Notes: generated from the sequence alone by a model not told the origin. Counted from the first letter of the stretch, positions 36,835 through 46,610 are shown. The stretch is DNA of 64,000 nucleotides from Gammaproteobacteria bacterium (GCA_008081045.1 VMDC01000001.1:1-64000); one strand, 5' to 3'. Made by a program: numbers and translations.

Positions 36835-37899
36835 TTATTTTACTGCTCTGAGGTAGCGCTTGATTCCGCCTACCGGGCCTACTTCTGCGCCAAAGATGTT
36901 GCCATGACTGTCGGCGACCACGCCTTCAGCGGTGCAGGTGCCGCGGCAGTCTGGCTGAGGGTCCGGGATCAGGAATTCGACCTCCCCGGTAATCGCACTG
37001 CCGATCCGTATCCCCCGGGTCCAGTCTCCGTGATCGGGGTTTACCGAGCCGGACTCCGAGTCCGCTGCATAGAGCACATCGTTGTCATCAATAAAGATTC
37101 CGCTGTTGCGGCTGAACTGATACCAGACGTCGAGCAGATTGCCGTCCTGGTCAAATATCTGGATGCGGTTGTTGCCGCGGTCAGAGACAAACAGTCGCCC
37201 CTGAGAATCCATGGCAAGCGCATGCGGCTGACGGAAATTGCCGGGCTCCATGCCCCACTCACCCCATTTCTTGATCAGATTGCCTTCGGCATCATACTTG
37301 TACATGGCATTAGGTGTGCCCTCGGCGCTGGAGTGACCTTCACCGATGAAAATGGAGCCGTCCGGTGCAACCAGCACATCGTTCGGGGTATAGCAGCATT
37401 CCCCGTTGCTGCCGCCGCCCTTCACGCCGATAGACATCAGATGCACGCCGGTCGGGCTGAATTTGTGGACCTGATGACCGTAAGGTTCGCCGTCATAGCC
37501 CTCGATCTGGTTGGTGCCGCGGGCATCGGCAATCCAGACATTTCCGTCATGATCGACCTCAATGCCATGTGGCCAGGTGATATAGCCGGCGCCGAAGCTG
37601 CGAACCATATTTCCATCTTTATCGAACAGCATCACCATGTTGGTGTCAGGGCTGTTGACGCAGGCGTTGATGTTGCCGCCGCAGCGCTCGGCAATCCAGA
37701 TACTCTCGCCATCCGGATGAACATCCACTGTGCTTGAGGAGCCCCAGTCACGTCCGGCCGGCATCTTAAAATAGCCTGACTGGGTAATGTAGGGGTTGGG
37801 CAGATCATTGACCGGAGGCATGTCTGCCTGTGCGAAGACCAGAGCGGGTGCCGCCAGTAGCGCGAGGCAAGCTGCTTTGAAACGCGTGTGATTAGACAT
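36835..37899 (-). CDS. Secreted NHL-repeat protein (peptidyl-alpha-hydroxyglycine alpha-amidating lyase-like)
   Basis: Signal peptide; repeated six-bladed propeller strings: WPHGIEVDHDGNVWIADARG, FRQPHALAMDSQGRLFVSDRGNNRIQIFDQDG. Confidence 0.82.
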   Translation of the reverse strand: MSNHTRFKAACLALLAAPALVFAQADMPPVNDLPNPYITQSGYFKMPAGRDWGSSSTVDVHPDGESIWIAERCGGNINACVNSPDTNMVMLFDKDGNMVRSFGAGYITWPHGIEVDHDGNVWIADARGTNQIEGYDGEPYGHQVHKFSPTGVHLMSIGVKGGGSNGECCYTPNDVLVAPDGSIFIGEGHSSAEGTPNAMYKYDAEGNLIKKWGEWGMEPGNFRQPHALAMDSQGRLFVSDRGNNRIQIFDQDGNLLDVWYQFSRNSGIFIDDNDVLYAADSESGSVNPDHGDWTRGIRIGSAITGEVEFLIPDPQPDCRGTCTAEGVVADSHGNIFGAEVGPVGGIKRYLRAVK

Positions 37900-38251
37900 C
37901 GGATTTTCTCTCATTGTTGTTGTAGTAGGACCAGCATCAGAGGATAAACCAGCAATCCCGCAGGTTCAATCGCAGCCCGGTGCTTCTTTCTGATAGTTCA
38001 ATCTGGCCGGTGAAGGCGAGACGGTCACTGACTGGGTTGAGGGCTCTCTGATCTGGCAGAGGCTTTGTTATGGCGCTGATTGAGGGTCAGGTAGCCCAAT
38101 TTACTGTACCGGATATGTTGAAAAACAGTACCTGGTTGAGTGCGTTTCTGACCCTGAGGGGCATGCCGGGGCCTGGCTTGATCTGACATGCGGGTTTAAG
38201 CCTGCGTGGTTGATGTCTGAAGCCGCCTGCGCCGAGTCGCAGAGCGCGCGG

Positions 38252-38689
38252 TCAGCTACGCTGCGAGACAAGAATGCCGAACTGATCAATCTCGACCAGG
38301 ACATTCCCGAAGTCAGTAATCTCTATGGGTGGGCGTGTCGAGCTGTCATGCTGTCCAAAGACGAACACTTTTATCGCCTGGCCACGACGCTGCGGCAGGC
38401 TGGCCATTTCAGAGTCGAATCCCTGCGGAACAAAAATGCTGACCAGGTCGATGTTGTCCCCGGCAGATTCCAGAAAGCTTCTCTTATTGGCATACCATTC
38501 AGTTTTTGTTGTCGGAAAATTCTCCAGTATTGAATCGTTGTAAACGAATACCACATCAACTTCCGTAATCAATATGGCGTTGTAATCGAGCCGCGACTGC
38601 ACGAACACAGACTGCACTTCTGCCTGCGCGGTCATGCCTGTGAGCGCCATAAGCAGGAGAACTACCCGGCGGAGCCTGGCTATTTTCAT
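38252..38689 (-). CDS. Small secreted protein of unknown function
   Basis: Start at ATGAAAATAGCCAGG; signal peptide KIARLRRVVLLLMALTGMTAQA; remainder not assigned with confidence. Confidence 0.55.
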   Translation of the reverse strand: MKIARLRRVVLLLMALTGMTAQAEVQSVFVQSRLDYNAILITEVDVVFVYNDSILENFPTTKTEWYANKRSFLESAGDNIDLVSIFVPQGFDSEMASLPQRRGQAIKVFVFGQHDSSTRPPIEITDFGNVLVEIDQFGILVSQRS

Positions 38690-38831
38690 GACCATTTTGG
38701 AGATTTGCGGGGAATGAATGCGCATGTTCGGAGCAGGGAAATTACGCCAGATCGGTTCGGTTCGCAAATAAAAAGCCGGCTCGCTTCTGCGGCCGGCCTT
38801 TTGCCCGAGACCATGCTGATGAGTGCCGGTG

Positions 38832-39839
38832 TTACTCGGAAGTCGGCACAACGCCGGTGTCAGATTTAGGCGAGCCATCGCCGTTGAAGCCCATGACCTC
38901 ATAGCGACGCCAGCCGGCCAGGATGCCCATCAGACCGTGATTGCCCTCGTGGCAGGCGTACTCGAATACCGGATCCGGCGAAGCGCGAAGGGGAACCCGC
39001 GCTGACCAGGGCTCGTCCCACGACAAGGGGTCGGTTACGGTGAAATCATATTCCAGCGTGTTGTCGTCCGCTCTGCTGAAGCGCTCAACCACGTACGCCT
39101 CATTGGACATGCCACGCAGATTGTAGGTGTGGTACCAGCCCTTGGTTTCGATGACCAGCGTGTCATCTTCCCAGCGCGCAATGGAGTTGCCTTCCCACTT
39201 GCCCTGCTTGATGTCGAAGTCATCGGCGTAGGGAATGATGCGGGCGGTATGCACCATCTCATTGAGAATCATCACGTGATCCTCGGTCTGCACCAGCTGC
39301 ATGTTGTTGTTGTAGGATCCCGGTATCATCGGTGGGCCACCGACGAAGCCGGTGATACAGCGGTCTACCGTCGTGCGCCCCTCAGGACCGGCACTTTCAA
39401 AAACCATCTGCTGGTAGGCAGACCGGCGCTGCTGTCCCGCCTCATTCAGGCTGGGAATGCGGCCGTTAGGCGGGTCGTAAATCAGTGAGGTACGGCGATC
39501 GGCGATGGTCTCGCTGCCGCGCTCATACCAGAATTCATTATAGGAGATGACCCCCGGGGGATAGCCAGCTCCACCGACCGAATCGATGATGAGATCACGG
39601 TTCTGACGCCGGTTCTCATAAGCTTCCCATTCTTCCGCCTGCTCAGGCGTGAGCACCTCCAGATTTTCCAGTTCCCGCGGACGCTGCAGGGGCGTGATGG
39701 TCCGGAACGTATAAAAACCCTGAAAATCCGGGTGGCCGTACTCGGTCCTCGGAATCTCGCTGTCCTGAGCGGACAGCAGCGGCGCCAGGCATAAACCGGC
39801 TGCAGCCAGCGTGAGTTTGGTCAGGCTTTGCTTGCACAT
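38832..39839 (-). CDS. Conserved secreted protein of unknown function
   Basis: 335-aa ORF with signal peptide (LTLAAAGLCLAPLLSAQDSEIPRTEYGHPDFQGFYTFRTITPL); coding quality good; family name not recalled. Confidence 0.7.
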   Translation of the reverse strand: MCKQSLTKLTLAAAGLCLAPLLSAQDSEIPRTEYGHPDFQGFYTFRTITPLQRPRELENLEVLTPEQAEEWEAYENRRQNRDLIIDSVGGAGYPPGVISYNEFWYERGSETIADRRTSLIYDPPNGRIPSLNEAGQQRRSAYQQMVFESAGPEGRTTVDRCITGFVGGPPMIPGSYNNNMQLVQTEDHVMILNEMVHTARIIPYADDFDIKQGKWEGNSIARWEDDTLVIETKGWYHTYNLRGMSNEAYVVERFSRADDNTLEYDFTVTDPLSWDEPWSARVPLRASPDPVFEYACHEGNHGLMGILAGWRRYEVMGFNGDGSPKSDTGVVPTSE

Positions 39840-40021
39840 GGCAACCTCCAAATCTTGTTATTCAACTGCCGCTTTGTTACGGCCAGAGCATCGAAATTAC
39901 GCCTGTTTTACCGCTTTTTCAAGGCTGATGAAGGCCGGCCAAATCTGCCGGGTCAAATTGAATTGGCCCGATAGCTGGTTTATCCTCTGGCTGGTCGTTT
40001 TGAGTGGGCACGAGGAGCAGT

Positions 40022-41611
40022 ATGGCCACCCTTGCACAAAGTCACACCAAGCAGGCAACTGAGCCTTCAGGATCCCCTGAGGCGGACATCAGTCTCAGCC
40101 CCTATAAATTTTCCGCCGCGCTTACCGCTGGTCTGTTCCTGCTGGCCTTTACGCCGCGGGTGCAGAGCAATGAGACGCTCGCCTATTCAGTGATCGGTGC
40201 CGCGCTGGTACTGGGCGTCTGGCAGATTTTCCAGATTCTGACGGCGCGTCGAACAGGCCAGACTTTTGGTTTCAACGTGGTGTTGCGCCAGCAGCACTAC
40301 ATCCAGATGATGGTGCAGTTCAGCGTCTATCTCTACTGGGGCTACTACTGGAGACCGGTCTACGAACATCTCTGGTTACTGGCGGCGCAGGTATTGTTTG
40401 CCTTCAGTTTCGATATGCTGCTGTCCTGGTCGCGCAAACGCAATTACACCCTCGGTTTTGGCCCGATTCCGATCATCTTCAGCACCAATTTGTTCATGTG
40501 GTTCCGGGATGACTGGTTCTATCTTCAATTTTTGATGATTGCCGTCGGCTTCATGGGTAAAGAGTACGTTCGCTGGCACCGGGAGGGGCGCAATGTCCAT
40601 ATCTTCAATCCCTCGGCCTTTGCGCTCGGTATCTTTTCGCTGCTGTTGATAGCGACCAACACCACCAGCATTACCTGGGGTCAGGAAATTGCGTCCACAC
40701 TGACCCTGGCGCCCAACATTTACACATTCCTGTTTCTGATTGGCCTGGTGGTAATGTATTTTTTCTCCATCACTCTGGTTGCCGGCATGGCGGCAATTAC
40801 GCTGTTCAGTTTCTCAACGCTTTACTCCTTCGGTGCCGGTGTTCCTTACTTCATTGATTCGGATATTCCAGCGGCCGTATTTCTCGGCCTGCATCTGCTG
40901 GTGACTGACCCGTCCACTTCGCCCCGGACTCCGCTGGGCAAGCTGATGTTCGGCATGCTTTATGGTATCGGCGTGTTTGCCCTCTACACACTTTTGGATC
41001 TGGTCGGCGCGCCGACCTTCTATGACAAGCTATTGTGTGTGCCTTTGCTGAACCTCAGCGTCATTGTCATAGACAGAATGGTGCGGTCGATTGATTCAGA
41101 GGCGGCGCTGAACCTGTGGAAAAGCTCGTGGTTCGGTGGCCGCGGCAATCTGGCCCACATGAGTGTCTGGATTCTGGTGTTTGGCCTCATGAGTGTCATT
41201 GGTAAAACAGACGGCAAGCACACCGGTGACAGCCTGCCGTTCTGGCAGCAGGCCTGTGCAGACGGGGTTGCGAACAGCTGTCAGCGGCTGGTCCAGCTGC
41301 AGTCAACCTACTGCGCTGACAATGCCGGCTGGGCCTGCAACGAGTTGGGTATCCTGTATCGCTCAGGAGCCGTTGTTGCGAAAGATGAAATGCTGGCCAG
41401 CGCCTATTTTTCCCAGTCCTGTGAGCTGAAGTTTCAGGCGGGCTGTCTGAATCTGCTGGCGGAAGACCGGTTTGCCAGTGCTGATCCCAGACCCCTCGAC
41501 CTGCGCCTGCTGTTGCGCGAAGGCAGCCGCAATCTCCTTCAGTGGTCGGAAGCCGATCTCTACGCACGGGCCTGCGAGCACGACTGGTCCTTTGCCTGCA
41601 GTAAAAGCTGA
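40022..41611 (+). CDS. RnfD/NqrB (UnbU-like) multi-TM protein with C-terminal Cys-rich Sel1-like repeats
   Basis: About 10 hydrophobic segments; FNPSAFALGIFSLLL and GLHLLVTDPSTSPRTPLGKLMFG RnfD/NqrB-like motifs; tail CADGVANSCQRLVQLQSTYCADNAGWACNELGILYRSGAVVAKDEMLASAYFSQSCELKFQAGCLNLL. Confidence 0.75.
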   Translation: MATLAQSHTKQATEPSGSPEADISLSPYKFSAALTAGLFLLAFTPRVQSNETLAYSVIGAALVLGVWQIFQILTARRTGQTFGFNVVLRQQHYIQMMVQFSVYLYWGYYWRPVYEHLWLLAAQVLFAFSFDMLLSWSRKRNYTLGFGPIPIIFSTNLFMWFRDDWFYLQFLMIAVGFMGKEYVRWHREGRNVHIFNPSAFALGIFSLLLIATNTTSITWGQEIASTLTLAPNIYTFLFLIGLVVMYFFSITLVAGMAAITLFSFSTLYSFGAGVPYFIDSDIPAAVFLGLHLLVTDPSTSPRTPLGKLMFGMLYGIGVFALYTLLDLVGAPTFYDKLLCVPLLNLSVIVIDRMVRSIDSEAALNLWKSSWFGGRGNLAHMSVWILVFGLMSVIGKTDGKHTGDSLPFWQQACADGVANSCQRLVQLQSTYCADNAGWACNELGILYRSGAVVAKDEMLASAYFSQSCELKFQAGCLNLLAEDRFASADPRPLDLRLLLREGSRNLLQWSEADLYARACEHDWSFACSKS

Positions 41612-41620
41612 TCTGCGCGG

Positions 41621-42586
41621 ATGAGTCAGGGCAGTCCGTCAATTGAAACGCCCGTACCCAGTCGTACGCTGGGTTTCATGCTGATGAGTGCGGTGATTGT
41701 GGCGGTGGCACTGTTTCTGGCGCAGCAGCGCAAGCAGCAGGACGCTGATGGGCAGATACCGGCCTTGCCGCTGCCGGCAAGTTTGCCGGGATTCTCAGCG
41801 GAGCACTGGTATCTGCCGGACGACTCGGCCCTGGGCTTCGTCCACATCCCGGCGGGTCGCTTCACCATGGGCAGCAATCCGGCGGTTGATCCGATGGCCT
41901 ATGGGAATGAACGCTGGTCAGCGACCCGCCGACAGGGTCGTCCGGAGTTGCCTTCCTATTATATTGCCCGCTATGAAACGAGCGTTGCGCAGTTTGCGGC
42001 TTATCTGAATGCCACCGGTCAGTCCTCGAGTGCCGTTGAGGGATTGGCACCCGACTTGCCGATTACCGGAATCACCTGGCCTGAGGCCCTGGCCTATACC
42101 CGCTGGCTTGACCTTGTCCTGCGGCAGTCTGATCAGACGCCGGCAGAGCTGAGAGCCTTTCTGGAAGGCGGGGGTCGCGTAACGCTCCCGTCGGAGGCGG
42201 AGTGGGAGAAAGCCGCGCGTGGCACCGAGGGCCAGGTTTTTCCCTGGCGCAGCGGGCCGCCGCCGGAGAGTGTCAATTTTAATGGCGGCGAAATACGCGC
42301 TGTCAACGCGGTGGACTGTTCTGAATGCGTCTGGGGATTGTCCGACATGGCGGGCAACGTCTGGGAAATGACCGCGAGTCCCATGCAGCCCTATCCCTAC
42401 TCTGAAGCTGATGATCTGGAAGCCCGCGATGGCGAGGCGCTTTGGGTCATGCGGGGCGGATCGTTTGCGGACGGTATCGGTAACGTCCGAGCTGCGGTCA
42501 GAGGTGGCGTCGACCCGGGTGTGCGCAACGAGGCCATCGGTTTCCGGCTCGTCATCAGCGCCCGCCCCTCTGCTCGGAATCCGTAA
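41621..42586 (+). CDS. Formylglycine-generating enzyme/SUMF1-like protein with N-terminal TM anchor
   Basis: GFVHIPAGRFTMGSNPAVDP, YYIARYETSVAQFAAYLNATGQ, VTLPSEAEWEKAARGTEGQVFPW, NVWEMTASPMQPYPY, RGGSFADG, GFRLVI. Confidence 0.9.
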   Translation: MSQGSPSIETPVPSRTLGFMLMSAVIVAVALFLAQQRKQQDADGQIPALPLPASLPGFSAEHWYLPDDSALGFVHIPAGRFTMGSNPAVDPMAYGNERWSATRRQGRPELPSYYIARYETSVAQFAAYLNATGQSSSAVEGLAPDLPITGITWPEALAYTRWLDLVLRQSDQTPAELRAFLEGGGRVTLPSEAEWEKAARGTEGQVFPWRSGPPPESVNFNGGEIRAVNAVDCSECVWGLSDMAGNVWEMTASPMQPYPYSEADDLEARDGEALWVMRGGSFADGIGNVRAAVRGGVDPGVRNEAIGFRLVISARPSARNP

Positions 42587-42697
42587 ATTTCCTGTCAACC
42601 AATCTTTGTTCGTCGCGTTCTAATAAGCAAGCCAAGACAGTTGGTGTTTATTGAACCGCCTGGACTATCCGGTGGGACTTGAACAGGAGATGAAAAA

Positions 42698-43120
42698 ATG
42701 AAATCGCTTATCCTCGCAGCAATCCTGGGCGCTTCGATGACCCTTGGACTGAATTCAGCCGAGGCGCACCCAAGGTCCGGGCCTCATCGGCATACCACGC
42801 GGGTTGTTGTTACCAAGCCCGTCATCGTCAGACCCGCTCCGGTTCGCACAGTGGTCACCCGGGCTGTCGTCGGGCAGTTTTTTGAGTCGGTGCCGGGGCC
42901 ACACATCCGGGTGGTTCACGCAGGTCGAACGTACTTTGTTCATGATGGGGTCTACTACGCCAGGCAAGGCCGTGGCTACACGGTGGTCAGACCGGTAGCC
43001 GGTGTCAGAGTGACGACTCTGCCGCGCGGAGTCGCGAAAGTCCGAATCGGTGGCAGAACGCATTACCGTTACCAGAATGTGACTTACCGGCGGGTCAATA
43101 GTTACTACGTCGTCGTCTGA
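42698..43120 (+). CDS. Small secreted basic/Val-Tyr-rich protein (DUF6515-like)
   Basis: Signal peptide MKSLILAAILGASMTLGLNSAEA; VRPVAGVRVTTLPRGVAKVRIGGRTHYRYQNVTYRRVNSYYVVV. Confidence 0.65.
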   Translation: MKSLILAAILGASMTLGLNSAEAHPRSGPHRHTTRVVVTKPVIVRPAPVRTVVTRAVVGQFFESVPGPHIRVVHAGRTYFVHDGVYYARQGRGYTVVRPVAGVRVTTLPRGVAKVRIGGRTHYRYQNVTYRRVNSYYVVV

Positions 43121-43149
43121 CTCCGGTGCTGTCGTCAGCACGGCGCTTA

Positions 43150-43189
43150 TCCGGGGATCAGGGTATGCTCTGACCCCCGGAGTCTTTTT
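43150..43189 (+). terminator. Candidate intrinsic terminator after the DUF6515-like gene
   Basis: TCCGGGGatCAG...CTGAcCCCCGGA followed by gTCTTTTT. Confidence 0.6.
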
Positions 43190-43207
43190 CTGATTCGGGT
43201 GCGGCCG

Positions 43208-43717
43208 CTACCGAGGCCGGTCAGCTGAGCCTGGACCCTCAACACCTTCTTTTGTCATCTGTCTGATTCGGCGGATGGCGTCCTCATCAAGCTGCCGATA
43301 GGCGGCTTGTAAATAGACGCCGATGTCCGATTGTTCATCAGATTCGCTCAGATCACGCTGATAGAAAAAGAGCACGAACAGCGCGCCCTCTTCAGGTTGC
43401 TCGATGCGGGTTCTGCTCTGAGCCGAGAATGGGTTGTCCCGTGCCGTTGTCCGGGTGACTATCTGCCTTTCAGGATAAAGGATTACCTCTTCGCAGAAAC
43501 TGTCCGCGCCTGCCTCGATGGTCCGTTCAAAGGTATTGATGCCGGTTGCTCTGGTGGTGCAGCGTAAGTGGGGGTTGAAAGCCTGTGGTTCTCGGGCACG
43601 CAGCACCAGACCCTGCCACAACTCGCTGCGGCTGATGGGCGGTAGAGCGCAATCGCCGGGACAGTTCACCTCGATAGTATGTTCAAATTCCAGCATTGAG
43701 ACCTCTGCATTGTTCAT
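43208..43717 (-). CDS. SRPBCC / DUF1857 (AtaL-like) family protein
   Basis: MLEFEHTIEVNCPGDCALPPISRSELWQGLVLRAREPQAFNP...; start at MNNAEVS rather than the long ORF start. Confidence 0.7.
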   Translation of the reverse strand: MNNAEVSMLEFEHTIEVNCPGDCALPPISRSELWQGLVLRAREPQAFNPHLRCTTRATGINTFERTIEAGADSFCEEVILYPERQIVTRTTARDNPFSAQSRTRIEQPEEGALFVLFFYQRDLSESDEQSDIGVYLQAAYRQLDEDAIRRIRQMTKEGVEGPGSADRPR

Positions 43718-43910
43718 ACCCTGCTCGGCAGTCGGGCGCAGGCCGCCGAGGGAAACGTTCACCCGGTCCGGCCCGCTGAGGCGGCACATCCGCCGACCGC
43801 TCGCTGAGCAGAAAATGCGGTAACCCGGAGCTACCTGCATTCGACAAACAGTGGTCTGACTCAGTAGACTGCCGCTTCCCAGTTTTATGCGCGTTGATAA
43901 CGGAATACTA

Positions 43911-45005
43911 ATGAATACGGACATACTTTTCAGACCCTTTACGCATCCTAAACTCCAGCTGCCCAATCGCATTGCCATGGCACCGATGACGCGACAGTTC
44001 TCGCCACAGGGAATTCCCGATGCCGCGGTGTGTGATTACTACCGCCGCCGCGCAGAGGGAGAGGTCGGCCTGATCATCACAGAGGGGACTACGGTTCCCC
44101 ATCCGGCGGCTTCGTCTCATATTCAGATTCCAAAATTTCATGATGAGTCACTGGAGGGGTGGGCGAAAGTCGTTGAGACCGTGCATGCTGCGGGGAGCAA
44201 AATTGCGCCGCAGCTCTGGCATGTTGGCGTGATTCGCAAGCCGGGCCAGGGCCCGTATCCGGACTATCAAACCGTCTCTCCGTCCGGCTACCTGCGGCCC
44301 GAGAAAAAGGTGCTGCAGCCGCTTTCAACTGCTGAAATAGACCAGATTATTCAGGCATTCACCCAGTCCGCGGCCAACGCGAAAGAGCTGGGATTCGATG
44401 CGCTTGAGCTGCACGGAGCGCACGGGTATCTGATTGATAATTTCTTCTGGGAAGGCACCAATGTTCGCGAAGATGAATATGGCGGTTCTCTGGTCAAGCG
44501 CACCCGATTTGCGGCAGCGATCGTCGAATCGATCAGAGCAGAAATTGGCGAAGACTTTCCGATTATCCTGCGATTCTCCCAGTGGAAGCAGCAGGATTAT
44601 GAAGCGAAGCTTGCTCACTCCAAAGAGGAGCTGGCGCAATTTCTTACGCCGCTGTCCGACGCCGGCGTAGACATTTTTCACTGCAGCACCCGACGCTTCT
44701 GGGAACCGGAATTCGAAGACTCACCCCTAAATCTGGCTGGCTGGGTCAAACAGATTACCGGCAAACCGACCATCAGCGTGGGCAGCGTGGGGCTGTCCGA
44801 AGAATTCGTGGCCACTTATCGGGAGGGCACTGCAGAAGTTCGCGGAATCGAAGATTTGCTTGCCCGCATGGAAAAGGACGAGTTTGATCTGATTGCGGTC
44901 GGTCGAGCGCTCCTGGCGAATCCCGACTGGCCGAAACTGATTCGGGCGGGTGAAACCGATAAACTCAGGACCTTCAACAAGGAACAGCTTGCGGAACTGA
45001 TCTAG
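43911..45005 (+). CDS. NADH:flavin oxidoreductase / Old Yellow Enzyme family
   Basis: LFRPFTHPKLQLPNRIAMAPMTRQFSPQGIP; GFDALELHGAHGYLIDNFFWEGTNVREDEYGGSLVKRTRF. Confidence 0.95.
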   Translation: MNTDILFRPFTHPKLQLPNRIAMAPMTRQFSPQGIPDAAVCDYYRRRAEGEVGLIITEGTTVPHPAASSHIQIPKFHDESLEGWAKVVETVHAAGSKIAPQLWHVGVIRKPGQGPYPDYQTVSPSGYLRPEKKVLQPLSTAEIDQIIQAFTQSAANAKELGFDALELHGAHGYLIDNFFWEGTNVREDEYGGSLVKRTRFAAAIVESIRAEIGEDFPIILRFSQWKQQDYEAKLAHSKEELAQFLTPLSDAGVDIFHCSTRRFWEPEFEDSPLNLAGWVKQITGKPTISVGSVGLSEEFVATYREGTAEVRGIEDLLARMEKDEFDLIAVGRALLANPDWPKLIRAGETDKLRTFNKEQLAELI

Positions 45006-45019
45006 ACGGAACTGTTGGC

Positions 45020-45901
45020 ATGAATAGATTCTCAGTAACGCTCTTATTGTCAGGCCTCACGGTCATGGCCGGCACGTTATTCTGGGTGTTCGCCCCTCCG
45101 CCTGCTGCAGTTAACGCCACGATCCCGAGCGGCGGCGAGGCACTGGCGCGTGGGGAATATCTGTTCAGCGCCGGCGGCTGTATCAGCTGTCACAAAGGTG
45201 AGGAGCGTGCTGAAAGCCCCAGCGGGGGTCTTGCGTTGCGCACAGATTTCGGGGTTTTTTATGCTCCGAATATTACGCCCGATCCGGTCAGCGGCACCGG
45301 TAGCTGGTCCGGCGCCGACTTTATCAATGCGATCAAGCACGGCCGGGCACCGGACGGCAGTTATTATTTCCCTGTATTCCCCTATCGCTCCTACGCCGGA
45401 TTGAGTGATGAAGATGTGCTGGATATGGCGGCTTACATCCTATCGCTGGATGCAGTTGATTTCCGGGCACCAGAGCCTGAAGCGGCGCCATGGTTGCGTC
45501 GCTGGATGATTGCCGGTTGGAACAGGCTTGCTGATCTGTCGCAGCCGGACAATGAGGTATTTTCTGATGAAACTGTGGCTCGTGGCGCCTATCTTGCAAG
45601 AAATCTCGGGCATTGCGGAGAATGTCATACCCCCAGAAACGACCTTGGTCTACCGGACTGGAGTCGCGAGTTCGGCGGCAGTCAGCTGGGTGATGAGATT
45701 ATTGAGCCCATTGACTCAGACGCACTTGCGCACTGGACTGCTGCCAATTTTGACCTGTTTCTCATTCTGGGTATGAAGCCTGAAGGTGAATTTGTCGGTG
45801 GTGACATGAACGAAGTGATTGAGTTCAACACCAGCAGACTGACCGACGAAGACCGTGGGGCACTGGCTGCATTTTTCACGCGCCACCAGCGCCCTGACTG
45901 A
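45020..45901 (+). CDS. Secreted diheme cytochrome c
   Basis: Signal/TM; two CxxCH motifs (CISCH, CGECH): GEYLFSAGGCISCHKGEE, GAYLARNLGHCGECHTPRN. Confidence 0.93.
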   Translation: MNRFSVTLLLSGLTVMAGTLFWVFAPPPAAVNATIPSGGEALARGEYLFSAGGCISCHKGEERAESPSGGLALRTDFGVFYAPNITPDPVSGTGSWSGADFINAIKHGRAPDGSYYFPVFPYRSYAGLSDEDVLDMAAYILSLDAVDFRAPEPEAAPWLRRWMIAGWNRLADLSQPDNEVFSDETVARGAYLARNLGHCGECHTPRNDLGLPDWSREFGGSQLGDEIIEPIDSDALAHWTAANFDLFLILGMKPEGEFVGGDMNEVIEFNTSRLTDEDRGALAAFFTRHQRPD

Positions 45902-46209
45902 CAGCGGCGGCTTGCCGGGTTAACCCGGATTTCTCATTATCTGATTTCGCCTGTCAGGCCGGCGGATGTCGCCAGCGCTGTCGGCGGCGCGGTACCCCAG
46001 CATTGTCTGCTCTCCTGCACAGCCGGAGCGTATCAGTTTCGTGCGCGGGCCAGCTTCACGCGCTGCGTCATCTCATGAAAGCTGCGATGTGCCAGTGCTT
46101 CGCTAAAATCTGACCGGAGTGAACCCGTTGTGTCCGGTTTTGCCAAAAATTGTTAGCTTTCGTGAAAATTTGTCTACACTGAAGGCGTCGCACCGGTAGT
46201 GTCAGGGCG

Positions 46210-46225
46210 TTGACCCCTGGGTCAA
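46210..46225. promoter_or_regulatory. Candidate operator: 7-2-7 inverted repeat
   Basis: TTGACCC-CT-GGGTCAA, 111 bp before the start of the double-glycine peptide gene. Confidence 0.5.
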
Positions 46226-46335
46226 CAGTCCGAGGGTTATTCCGGCAGGTGAAGTCAATCAGCTTTGCCGGGGTGTCCGGGGCTGCCGGTGCTGCTGAAA
46301 TCAGAAGCAGAGTGATTCACACAAGGAGATGGTAG

Positions 46336-46599
46336 ATGAGGGAACTCACACTCGAAGAAATGGAACAGGTGGCCGGTGGGCTGGGTCCGGCCGGTGCCGT
46401 GATTGGCGGTGTCGCCGGCGGGTTAAGCTCATACGTCGGCAGTGTCGGTGGCATCATCGGCGGTGCAACGCTAGGAGCAGTCGGAGGATTCTTCGGCGGT
46501 ATTGCCTCGGCAACAACAGGGTTGGGCCGGGCCATGTTCGGAGGCTACGCAGTCGGGGCAAGCGTTCTGGGCTCGGCAACCGGAGAGCCCAGCTCGTAA
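46336..46599 (+). CDS. Bacteriocin-like precursor with double-glycine leader and glycine-rich hydrophobic core
   Basis: MRELTLEEMEQVAGG leader then LGPAGAVIGGVAGGLSSYVGSVGGIIGGATLGAVGGFFGGIASATTGLGRAMFGGYAVGASVLGSATGEPSS; RBS AAGGAG at 46323-46328. Confidence 0.82.
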   Translation: MRELTLEEMEQVAGGLGPAGAVIGGVAGGLSSYVGSVGGIIGGATLGAVGGFFGGIASATTGLGRAMFGGYAVGASVLGSATGEPSS

Positions 46600-46610
46600 C
46601 AGGGGGTATT

